Shown here piece by piece: positions 15,819 through 23,107 of a stretch of DNA of 23,946 bases. This DNA is from JAFMKE01 sp964655225 (GTDB taxonomy: Bacteria > Bacteroidota > Bacteroidia > Chitinophagales > UBA8649). The notes beneath the pieces were generated by a model. It was not told the DNA's origin and made no database searches. It was given only the letters and a program-made list of their open reading frames with translations. How positions within the stretch are numbered: the first letter of the stretch is position 1; each line of letters begins with the position of its first letter. Both the position numbers and the translations under genes were made by a program. The stretch covers positions 1-23,946 of the forward strand of contig CAZZMB010000036.1 of assembly GCA_964655225.1 (NCBI GenBank), given 5' to 3'.

Positions 15819-15845
15819 TTTTCTTTTATAAGCTTTACAGTAAAT

Positions 15846-15878
15846 AAAAAAGTCCCTCGATTATCGGGGGACTTTTTT
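15846..15878. terminator. Strong bidirectional intrinsic terminator between rpsA and the SDR gene
   Basis: AAAAAAGTCCCTCGA-TTA-TCGGGGGACTTTTTT forms a 9-bp GC-rich stem (GTCCCTCGA with TCGGGGGAC, one G-T pair) flanked by A6 and T6 that extend the stem or serve as the U tract. It is 28 bases after the rpsA stop and 27 bases before the end of the convergent gene, and it can end transcription from both sides. Confidence 0.92.
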
Positions 15879-15904
15879 ATTTTACAAGCTTACTGTATAT
15901 TAAT

Positions 15905-17320
15905 TTATTTTGCTATTCCCTTAATCATTCCTTTAAAAATTAAGCCATGAAAAGGAAGGACCGCATACCAATAGAGACGGCCGAGGATCCCTAAGGGACG
16001 AAATGTGGCCGTTTGAATCAAGTCATCTCCCTCTATCTTAAATTCCAACCAGGCCTCTCCAGGTAGTTTCATTTCAGCGTAAAGCAAAAGTCGCCCTTCG
16101 CTTTTATTCGCGTATAGCACTCGCCAAAAATCTAGTGCATCTCCTACATTGATGTGATTAGTATTTGTTCTACCTCTTCTAAGGCCTACGCCCCCTGCTA
16201 GCTTATCAAGATTACCCCGCAATGACCATAACCAATTGGCTGAATACCAGCCCATTTCACCCCCAATTTGCCAAATGCGGTCAATAACTTCCTCTTTATT
16301 CGTGAATACTTGCTTTTTTTTATCAACAAAAACACCAAAGGATGGCACTTGAATGAAATCTGAGATATCTGCTTTAAATCCACTACTCGCGTAGGCATCT
16401 TTCCAACTAGAGGCGATTTCATTATTCTCTACTTTTTGAAAAGCTCTAAGTAATGATTCCTCATAGCCGATTGGTTTTATACCTACTATCTCATTCAATG
16501 AATGATTTCTACACACAACTTCCACCTTCATACTGTCAACTAAAGAGGTCGCTAGCTTAAAAGATGTCGAGGTTACGAAATACAACCAATAGGAGGAAAG
16601 TTTAGGAGTCATTACCGGTAAAGTAAAAATATACCTATTTAAATTTCGAACCTTTGCAAAGGTGAGCAGCATTTCCTTATAACTAAGTATATCTGTTCCA
16701 CCAATATCAAAGTTTTTATTAAAAGTTTGTGGATTCATTAAAGTTTTAGAGAGAAATGAAATAACATCTGTAATTCCAATTGGCTGACATCTCGTCTTTA
16801 ACCATTTTGGCGTTATCATAATGGGTAGTTTTTCTACTATATCTCTAATAATCTCGAAAGATGCACTACCTGAGCCGATAATAATCCCAGCACGCAGGCA
16901 AGTGAAGTTGTAGTTACCTTGGGCAAGCTCCTCTTCTACATTTTTCCGAGACATCAAGTGTTCAGATAACTCATCTTCATTGACAATACCACTCAGATAT
17001 ATAAGGTGTTTTATTTGAGTACTTTTCAAAGCTGTCCGGAAATTTTTGGCCGCTTGTTTTTCTAAGGCACTATAGTTACTATCTGAAGTCATACTATGAA
17101 CCAAGAAATATGCCCCATCTATTTCCTTAGGAATTTTGTGAAGTGATTCTTCATCTAAAAGATCTATCTCGATGACTTCAATTTTATCGACTAAGGACTG
17201 TGGCGGATTGAATCGCTTTTTATCTCTTACACAGCATATAACATGATGTCCTTGTTCAGTTAAAGCAGGTAAAAGTCTCTTACCAATGTATCCAGTTGCA
17301 CCTGTTAACAGTATCCGCAT
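15905..17320 (-). CDS. NAD(P)-binding SDR family protein with C-terminal DUF2867 domain
   Basis: A 471-aa two-domain protein. Residues 1-~290 are an atypical extended SDR/NmrA-like Rossmann domain: RILLTGATGYIGKRLLPAL with the GxxGxxG nucleotide loop at 7-13, the acidic EIDLLDEESL, VHSMTS, HLIYLSGI and CLRAGIIIGSGSASFE. Residues ~315-471 match DUF2867: WQIGGEMGWYSANWLWSLRG, LRRGRTN, ALDFWRV, EMKLPGEAWLEF and ATFRPLGILGRLYWYAVLPFH. The substrate is unknown; the usual SDR YxxxK catalytic pair is not clear, so it may be a redox sensor or act on a quinone or sugar, but that is speculation. It stands alone on the minus strand, with its own probable promoter (17389-17417) and the shared terminator at its 3' end. 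Confidence 0.85.
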   Translation of the reverse strand: MRILLTGATGYIGKRLLPALTEQGHHVICCVRDKKRFNPPQSLVDKIEVIEIDLLDEESLHKIPKEIDGAYFLVHSMTSDSNYSALEKQAAKNFRTALKSTQIKHLIYLSGIVNEDELSEHLMSRKNVEEELAQGNYNFTCLRAGIIIGSGSASFEIIRDIVEKLPIMITPKWLKTRCQPIGITDVISFLSKTLMNPQTFNKNFDIGGTDILSYKEMLLTFAKVRNLNRYIFTLPVMTPKLSSYWLYFVTSTSFKLATSLVDSMKVEVVCRNHSLNEIVGIKPIGYEESLLRAFQKVENNEIASSWKDAYASSGFKADISDFIQVPSFGVFVDKKKQVFTNKEEVIDRIWQIGGEMGWYSANWLWSLRGNLDKLAGGVGLRRGRTNTNHINVGDALDFWRVLYANKSEGRLLLYAEMKLPGEAWLEFKIEGDDLIQTATFRPLGILGRLYWYAVLPFHGLIFKGMIKGIAK

Positions 17321-17388
17321 ATTTTAATTTTGCTTGTTTAAAAAGAATCCTTTTTGATAGTAAGTAACTATTTATTTTAGATTGATAT

Positions 17389-17417
17389 CAAACTTAAACA
17401 ATCTATTTTACAAGCAA
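17389..17417 (-). promoter_or_regulatory. Putative promoter (TTG-N17/18-TAAGTTTG) of the SDR gene, within an inverted repeat
   Basis: On the minus strand TAAGTTTG (17389-17396) matches TAnnTTTG exactly, with TTG at 17415-17417 as a candidate -33. The -7 element sits in the 14-base loop between two 7-base inverted arms, TAGATTG (17378-17384) and CAATCTA (17399-17405), which could be an operator. The leader to the ATG at 17320 would be about 60 bases. Confidence 0.4.
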
Positions 17418-17431
17418 TAGAAAATTAACAT

Positions 17432-17983
17432 CTACTTCCATTTGATATTGCACCCTATACTTGGAAATTGCTCAGCTGATGGTTTTTTACCCAATAAAAG
17501 TTGATCAAGAGCTTGTCCCAGGTCTTTTCCTGTTGCTTTTGCCATATTCGGGCGGGTTTCATCAAATCTACCTCGATATACACAACTTAACTTTCCATCA
17601 AATACAAAAATATCAGGCGTACACTCAGCTCCGTATGCTCTAGCAACCTCCTGACTTTCATCATAAAGATAGGGGAAAGGGTAGCTCTCTTTATGGGCCA
17701 TGACTTTCATTTTTTCTGGTCCATCTTGAGGGTGAGTCTCTATATTATTACTGCTAATAGCAATAAATTGAATGCCTTGGGTTTGATACTTGTTGGCTAG
17801 TTCAACTAGTTTCGAATTGATATGAAGCACAAATGGACAATGGTTACATATAAATAAGAGCACAGTGCCAATATCAGACTGAATTTCCTTTAGGCTTAAC
17901 ACCTTATCGGAGACAGTATCTAGAAGCGTGAAGCTAGGCGCATGCGTCCTAATTTTCATCATGTTGGAAGTTGTAAGTGCCAT
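17432..17983 (-). CDS. Thioredoxin-fold (AhpC/TSA-like) protein with CNHC motif
   Basis: A 183-aa cytoplasmic thioredoxin-fold protein. It has the peroxiredoxin/TlpA-like beginning (APSFTLLDT), the redox motif C46-N-H-C49 followed by PFV (FICNHCPFV), GIQFIAISSNN, YPFPYLYDESQEVARAYGAECTPDIFVFD with the cis-Pro preceded by Thr, and RGRFDETRPN. This subgroup, with CNHCP in place of CxxC-thioredoxin or the peroxiredoxin TxxC, is widespread and annotated as thioredoxin family or redoxin; whether it reduces peroxides or disulfides is not known. No signal peptide is seen. It follows the M48 protease gene after 27 bases on the same strand, likely in the same operon. Confidence 0.85.
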   Translation of the reverse strand: MALTTSNMMKIRTHAPSFTLLDTVSDKVLSLKEIQSDIGTVLLFICNHCPFVLHINSKLVELANKYQTQGIQFIAISSNNIETHPQDGPEKMKVMAHKESYPFPYLYDESQEVARAYGAECTPDIFVFDGKLSCVYRGRFDETRPNMAKATGKDLGQALDQLLLGKKPSAEQFPSIGCNIKWK

Positions 17984-18010
17984 TTTAAAGTCTATAATTT
18001 GTAAACAAAA

Positions 18011-19240
18011 TCATTGCAAAGCTTTTAACCTTGCAATTAATGGTGGATGTGAGTAGTGAACAAAAACATAGCTGGGGTGAGGTGTTAGATTACTTAAATG
18101 ATTCACACTTAGATTTTTAAGCGCCGTTTGCAGTGGTTCTCCATTATAGGTTTCTTTAGCAAAACTGTCAGCTTCAAACTCATTTTTACGAGAAATTATG
18201 TTCATACCAATACCGGTTATTAAGGAAATTGGAGAGTAAAGCATTGAGAACCCTATTAGAGCAATATGAAAACTATTTGATCTTGCACCTAATGCCTCTA
18301 CTAACAGTGAACTGCCTGAAAGAAGTCCAAAAAGAAAAAATAGAATACCCGTTTGAATAACTCCTAGAATCATCCCTTGTTTAATGTGATTTTTTTTATA
18401 ATGACCAACTTCATGCGCTAGTATGGCGGTTAATTCTTCTTCTGTATTATCCTTCATTAAGGTGTCATAAAGTACAATAGCTTTCTTTTTTCCTAAGCCA
18501 CTAAAGAAAGCATTAGCCTTACTTGATCGTTTAGAACCGTCAATTACAAAAATATTTGTCAACGGAAAATTAACTTTACTTGCATAACTTTCAATACTCG
18601 TGCGCAGGCTTCCATTCTCTAAGGGCTCTAGTTTATTGAATAAGGGCAATATAAGCGTTGTGTAGAAGGTTGCAAAGAAAAGACTAACTATCGTCATAAT
18701 AATCCATGCAATCCACCAAAAACTATCCGGTAACTGATAGTATACCCATGTGAGTGCGCTTAAAATAGCACCTCCAATCAATATACCTAGCACTAAGCTT
18801 TTGAAAAAGTCCAAAATGTATGTTTTCAGAGTGGTTTGATTAAATCCATATTTCTCTTCAATAACAAATGTTTTATACAAACTGAATGGTAAATTGAGAA
18901 TAAACGAGCCCAATGAAAGCATACCAAAAAACAATAAACTTTGTAGAATATTGTTAGCAGTCAAACCATTAATCCAACTATCTAACGAACCAAAGCCTTT
19001 AAAAATAAGAATAGCTAGAATAGTTACAAGACTAATCACGCTCGATAGAAGTGCTATATCACCATTGTCTTTTGCATAAGTTTTTGCTTGGTTGTATTTC
19101 TCCTTATCGTATAAATTTTCTACCAATTGTGGCAATGGATTGCTCCAACTTTTTGAATTCAAAAAGTCCAATACTTTACCAAATATAAATTCTAATACTA
19201 CGAAAGAAATAATAATAAGGAGGAGGGTGCTAGCTGTCAT
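18011..19240 (-). CDS. M48 family zinc metallopeptidase (Ste24/CAAX-protease-like)
   Basis: An integral membrane zinc protease of 409 aa, similar to Ste24/HtpX-type M48A peptidases. The N-terminal CAAX-protease region has membrane helices at about 5-22, 62-80, 98-120, 147-168 and 173-200, with the conserved VIEEKYGFNQTT between them. The catalytic motif is H276-E277-V-G-H280 (AHEVGHYKKNH), and RKNEFEAD supplies the third ligand Glu354. PHPSYVFVHYSHPPLIARL at the end is the C-terminal signature, with the HPP motif. Bacteria lack prenylated CAAX proteins as the main substrate, so a role in membrane-protein quality control is more likely (inference). Its ATG is only two bases after the stop of the large T9SS cargo gene, so it is probably translated from the same message, followed by the thioredoxin-fold gene. 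Confidence 0.92.
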   Translation of the reverse strand: MTASTLLLIIISFVVLEFIFGKVLDFLNSKSWSNPLPQLVENLYDKEKYNQAKTYAKDNGDIALLSSVISLVTILAILIFKGFGSLDSWINGLTANNILQSLLFFGMLSLGSFILNLPFSLYKTFVIEEKYGFNQTTLKTYILDFFKSLVLGILIGGAILSALTWVYYQLPDSFWWIAWIIMTIVSLFFATFYTTLILPLFNKLEPLENGSLRTSIESYASKVNFPLTNIFVIDGSKRSSKANAFFSGLGKKKAIVLYDTLMKDNTEEELTAILAHEVGHYKKNHIKQGMILGVIQTGILFFLFGLLSGSSLLVEALGARSNSFHIALIGFSMLYSPISLITGIGMNIISRKNEFEADSFAKETYNGEPLQTALKNLSVNHLSNLTPHPSYVFVHYSHPPLIARLKALQ

Positions 19241-19242
19241 GA

Positions 19243-22200
19243 CTATTTTAAAATTATCTTGACTATAGAACGCTTATCTTGATTAGCTAGTTCGATAAAA
19301 TACATGCCTTGCGCGTAATCACCCATATAGAATTTTCGGCTATTAGCATCTAGATTTGCTATTTGCTTTCCTGTGATATCAATTAAACGAATAGATTCTG
19401 TTTGTTCATTACCAATATCAAGGTGCATGAAGTCATTAACAGGATTAGGATAGATACTAATATAATCGAAATTGAGATCGCTTATACCCGTTAGAAAAAT
19501 AAGAATGGGGTTAGAAAAACCTTGGCAAAGTCCATTGTCTGTAGTACAAATATATTGGCCATAATTTACAGGCGCATAGCTGCTGCTATTTGCGCCAGGG
19601 ATAGAAGCTCCATTTCTGTACCATTGATAATTGTTTAGCCCCGAAGTTGCAGTCAAAACTCCATTAACATTATTGATATTAATAATAGGTAAAGGTATAA
19701 TAGTTAAGTCTAAGGTCCGCAAGATATCACAACCATTGGAATTACCGCCTTGCACATTATAAGTTGCAGTGTTATTATCACTAGTGTAAGTTAATCCATC
19801 AATCCAAGTGTAAGATTCACAAGCGGTAATCACATCCGTGCCTGAACCTGACGAAACAATAGTCAAATCTAAAAAGAACAGTGAGTCGCATCCATTCGGG
19901 GATGCTCCTGGTATCACGTAACTCTCATTAAGCACAGAGGAGGTATACGTCACTCCATTTACCCAAGTGTAACTATCGCACTCCTGCGTTAAAACATAAG
20001 TGATACCTTGGCTTGAAAATATCGTGAGATTAAGAAATACGGTTGAATCACAACCGTTTGCAGCTCCACCACTATAAGTAAAACTAGCAGAATTGTTAGA
20101 GCCGGTATAAGTATTTCCATCTATCCAAGTAAACTGGTCACAGGCTGAATGGCTATCGACTCCAAAGGCGAGGCTATTGATGGTTAAATCCAATGTAATA
20201 ATCGAATCGCAACCCGATGAGTTGATAATTGTCGTGGTTGCCGTATTATTAGATACTGTATAAATGGTACCGTCTATCCATTGATAAGAGCCACACGCAT
20301 TAACGACGTCTATACTCGAAGATGGATTATTAACAGTCAGGTTTAAGGTAACAAGAGAGTCACAACCATTGGCATCCGTTAAAGTAATATTGGCGGTATT
20401 GTTTGATCCATTATAGGTCAATCCATTAATCCAAGTATAGGATCCACAACTAACAATCGTGTCTACGCTGCTTGTTGAAGGAATAATGGTAAAATTAAGT
20501 GTTACGACAGAATCACATCCATTAATATTGCCTCCTGGCACGTTGTATGTCGCGGTGTTGTTTGCAGTAGAATAAGTATTTCCATCAATCCATATTATAC
20601 TTGTACATGCGGAAAGATTATCCGTACTAAAGCTTGAATTATCGATTGTTAGGTTAAGAAGAGCGATAGAATCACATCCTAAACCATTAGTCAAAGTAAA
20701 CGTAGGTGTATTGGTTGAGGCGGTATATGTATTCCCATCAATCCAAGTAAAACTATCGCAAGCAGTCTGAACATCAGGAACAACGTTGTTGAAGAAAATA
20801 GATAAATCGAGGTTGATTATTGAATCACAGCCAACAGAATTAATCAGGGTAACAGCGGGAGAACTTGTAGAACTATAATAGGTGACTCCATTAATCCATG
20901 TTAGGCTATCACAAGCTACTATAGTGTCCGTATTGGAACTAGGTTGATTGACCGTTAGGTCCAGGTTAACGATTGAATCGCAAGAATTTGCGCCAGGGAG
21001 TGTAAATGTGGCTGAATTGTTTGATGCATTATAAATATTACCGTCAATCCAAGTAAAAGGTCCGCAGCTCGATTGAGTATCTACCGAAGTAATGCTTGGA
21101 AGAATAGTTAAATCAAGTGTTATTATAGAATCACATCCCACAGCGTTTAAAGTTGAAGCCGTTGCGGTGTTATTTGATGAAGAATAAGTATTTCCATCAA
21201 TCCAAGTTATCGGTGTGCATGAAGACTGTAGGTCCGTACTCGAGCTCGATTGATTTATAGTTAATACTGTCATATGCGTTGAATCACAATTCGAAAGAGT
21301 AGCGCCCGTATTGTTGATTGTTTGGCTAGTATAATACCAGGTATTGTTTATAAAAGCTGAATCACATTCTGTTATGGTGTCGCTGGTCACTATAGAGTTG
21401 TTAATTAATATATTATATGTTGTAATGGAGTCACAACCATTTACAGCAGCGCCAAGAATTGTATCATTGAAGATAGTTGAATTGAAATACCAGAAACTTC
21501 CAACTTGTATAGAGTCACAAGATGTCACAGATTGAGTTGCATTTGCAGTGGGTAGGAGGGAAGTATTAGTGACGACAATTGAATCACAGCCTGCTGCGTT
21601 CATTAAGGTATCTGAAATTGATCCTACCTGAGAAGGCGAGCAAGTTGTGGCAGCAATAAGTGTTGGAGCAGAACTACTGGTAATAGTTATAACAAATGTG
21701 GTAACAGAGTCACAATTATTGCTACTACCTAGAGATATTGTATCGTTGAAGGTAATTGAAGTATACAGCCAAGAGCCTAAAATGAAAGCTGAATCGCATT
21801 CATTCACAATTACAGTTGCAAAACTTGGTGGTAATAGGGTGGTAGTAACCGTATGCACGGAATCGCATAAAAATTGGTTAGGATTTGTTACACTCGCAAC
21901 ACCAGTATTCAACGGATCACAGGTCGTAGCTGCAGCAAATGTAGAATCAGAATTGTTGATAGTTAAATTTAAGGTGACTAATGAATCACAGCCAGTGGCT
22001 GCTCCGTTTGGTATATTGAATGTAGTAGTAGTGCTGGATGTATAAATGTTTCCATCTATCCAAGGGAATGAGTCACATGCTGTTTGGTTATCTATCCCTG
22101 CACTCGTATTGTTAAGCGTAATTGAAAAAGTATTAGCGGAACTACAGCTATTTAAAGGAGTATAGGAGACGATATAATTCCCTGCTGTACTGGAGGATAA

Positions 22201-23019
22201 ATTAATCTGTCCACTACTTGGATTAACGATTAAATTGGGAGAAGAACTTGAAAAAGAACCACCGCTGACACCCGTAATAGTTGGTGAAGGATTGGGTTCA
22301 TTTTTACAAAAAGTATTACTTGAGTAGCTAAATGTTCCGTCGATATTATATCCAAATCTAGGAACGATATTGAAGTCAAAATCGGCTCCATAAATGGTTA
22401 GTAAATTTTCAAAACCGAATCCTGAAGTAAATATATGATTGGAGCCATCACCTTCACCTTGAGCAACGGGACAAGTTGTAGGACCCAAACATGAGCTTAA
22501 GACTGCTAAAGTATCGTTTATATCTCCAGCCCTTATAATGACGCCAACATGAAAATCGTTTGTTGTGGGAATAAGACCAGGTGGAAGTAAGAACCAAGCT
22601 TCTGCATACATGCCGGCTCCCGGAAAGCCAACAGCTGTCGGTGAGATTTGACCTAAACCTCCTAGAGCGGTGCCTGGCAAACCAAATCCATCATCATTAT
22701 ATACCACAATGTCAAAGCGCATATCATCATCATCATCTCTCAATAACCCCAAGCCTACTCTCACAGCTCCCACGGGAGTTACACCTGGACTTGGTGTTGT
22801 AAATCGTTCAAAAATTCCTTTTTGGTCAGTGAATGCAATCGAATTTGCAGGATCAGGAATACCTGATATCCAACCAGCACCAAAGCCATAGAAAGATGCA
22901 GTTGGTGAAGGAGTGAGCCATTGTTGATCGAGAGTGTCGCAGTTTTGTGCCTTGGAGCTAGTCCCAAGAAGAGCAAATAGGCAAAGAATAACTAGTTTTA
23001 ATCGTCTATTTTTTGTCAT
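19243..23019 (-). CDS. Large secreted T9SS cargo with Cys-pair repeats (paralog 1)
   Basis: A 1258-aa exported protein of unknown function. Order of parts: Sec signal peptide (MTKNRRLKLVILCLFALLG, cleaved near SKAQ); a unique N-terminal domain of about 200 residues with an acidic RDDDDDMRF stretch; a short Ig-like segment; about 16 Cys-pair repeats (roughly 22,120 down to 19,700 in the DNA); an Ig-like segment (NYQWYRNGASIPGAN); and a 75-residue type IX C-terminal sorting domain (YPNPVNDFMHLDI ... GMYFIEL ... KIILK). Eleven repeats are of the type ACDSFTWIDGNTYT ... GCDSI..LDLTI, about 50 residues each; three are of the type ECDSAF...W.Y ... GCDS; two are TTCDP/TTCSP forms. It should be exported by the Sec and type IX systems and then anchored to the cell surface or released. 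I start at ATG 23019, not the upstream in-frame ATG at 23076, because of the signal peptide and the promoter at 23042-23073. Confidence 0.9.
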   Translation of the reverse strand: MTKNRRLKLVILCLFALLGTSSKAQNCDTLDQQWLTPSPTASFYGFGAGWISGIPDPANSIAFTDQKGIFERFTTPSPGVTPVGAVRVGLGLLRDDDDDMRFDIVVYNDDGFGLPGTALGGLGQISPTAVGFPGAGMYAEAWFLLPPGLIPTTNDFHVGVIIRAGDINDTLAVLSSCLGPTTCPVAQGEGDGSNHIFTSGFGFENLLTIYGADFDFNIVPRFGYNIDGTFSYSSNTFCKNEPNPSPTITGVSGGSFSSSSPNLIVNPSSGQINLSSSTAGNYIVSYTPLNSCSSANTFSITLNNTSAGIDNQTACDSFPWIDGNIYTSSTTTTFNIPNGAATGCDSLVTLNLTINNSDSTFAAATTCDPLNTGVASVTNPNQFLCDSVHTVTTTLLPPSFATVIVNECDSAFILGSWLYTSITFNDTISLGSSNNCDSVTTFVITITSSSAPTLIAATTCSPSQVGSISDTLMNAAGCDSIVVTNTSLLPTANATQSVTSCDSIQVGSFWYFNSTIFNDTILGAAVNGCDSITTYNILINNSIVTSDTITECDSAFINNTWYYTSQTINNTGATLSNCDSTHMTVLTINQSSSSTDLQSSCTPITWIDGNTYSSSNNTATASTLNAVGCDSIITLDLTILPSITSVDTQSSCGPFTWIDGNIYNASNNSATFTLPGANSCDSIVNLDLTVNQPSSNTDTIVACDSLTWINGVTYYSSTSSPAVTLINSVGCDSIINLDLSIFFNNVVPDVQTACDSFTWIDGNTYTASTNTPTFTLTNGLGCDSIALLNLTIDNSSFSTDNLSACTSIIWIDGNTYSTANNTATYNVPGGNINGCDSVVTLNFTIIPSTSSVDTIVSCGSYTWINGLTYNGSNNTANITLTDANGCDSLVTLNLTVNNPSSSIDVVNACGSYQWIDGTIYTVSNNTATTTIINSSGCDSIITLDLTINSLAFGVDSHSACDQFTWIDGNTYTGSNNSASFTYSGGAANGCDSTVFLNLTIFSSQGITYVLTQECDSYTWVNGVTYTSSVLNESYVIPGASPNGCDSLFFLDLTIVSSGSGTDVITACESYTWIDGLTYTSDNNTATYNVQGGNSNGCDILRTLDLTIIPLPIININNVNGVLTATSGLNNYQWYRNGASIPGANSSSYAPVNYGQYICTTDNGLCQGFSNPILIFLTGISDLNFDYISIYPNPVNDFMHLDIGNEQTESIRLIDITGKQIANLDANSRKFYMGDYAQGMYFIELANQDKRSIVKIILK
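19246..19470 (-). other. Type IX C-terminal sorting domain of paralog 1
   Basis: The last 75 codons encode a type A sorting domain: IYPNPVNDFMHLDI, a hydrophobic IRLIDITGKQI strand, the Gly-rich turn GMYFIEL, and the basic end KRSIVKIILK. Such domains direct cargo through the type IX translocon and are cleaved by PorU. By hand alignment 48 of 75 residues equal the domain of paralog 2. Confidence 0.92.
19700..22120 (-). repeat. Coding tandem repeats, period about 150-160 bases (Cys-pair modules)
   Basis: On the plus strand a motif like CCATCAATCCAAGT recurs near 19,795, 19,953, 20,110, 20,270, 20,422, 20,582, 20,733, 20,887, 21,040, 21,190 and, after a block of other modules, 22,050. It encodes the TWIDGNxY segment of each module. 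Spacings are close to 150-160 bases, that is 50-53 codons. The repeats have diverged at the third codon positions, so this is an old array rather than a fresh expansion. The block at about 21,280-22,010 holds the shorter, different modules. Confidence 0.88.
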
Positions 23020-23041
23020 ACTACAAACTTTGTCTTTTGAA

Positions 23042-23073
23042 TAAATATACTGCAAAATTTTTTTAAAATCAAA
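23042..23073 (-). promoter_or_regulatory. Putative Bacteroidota promoter (TTTG-N20-TATATTTA) for T9SS paralog 1
   Basis: On the minus strand, TTTG (23070-23073), exactly 20 bases, then TATATTTA (23042-23049), which fits TAnnTTTG except for the last base. The ATG at 23019 follows 22 bases later. The geometry is good and lies downstream of paralog 2, so paralog 1 can be transcribed on its own. Confidence 0.6.
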
Positions 23074-23107
23074 CATCTCTAGAGTGGTTAATAATGCTGG
23101 ACTAAAC

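Noticed and set aside
21647..22045. Open reading frame of 132 codons on the plus strand
   Set aside because: It is antisense to the repeat region of paralog 1; the repeat composition keeps the opposite strand free of stops. Its protein has no recognisable features.
19700..22120. Regularly spaced repeats that might suggest a CRISPR array or other non-coding array
   Set aside because: The period is about 150-160 bases, the repeat is degenerate, and it stays in one continuous reading frame with conserved protein motifs. It is a coding repeat.
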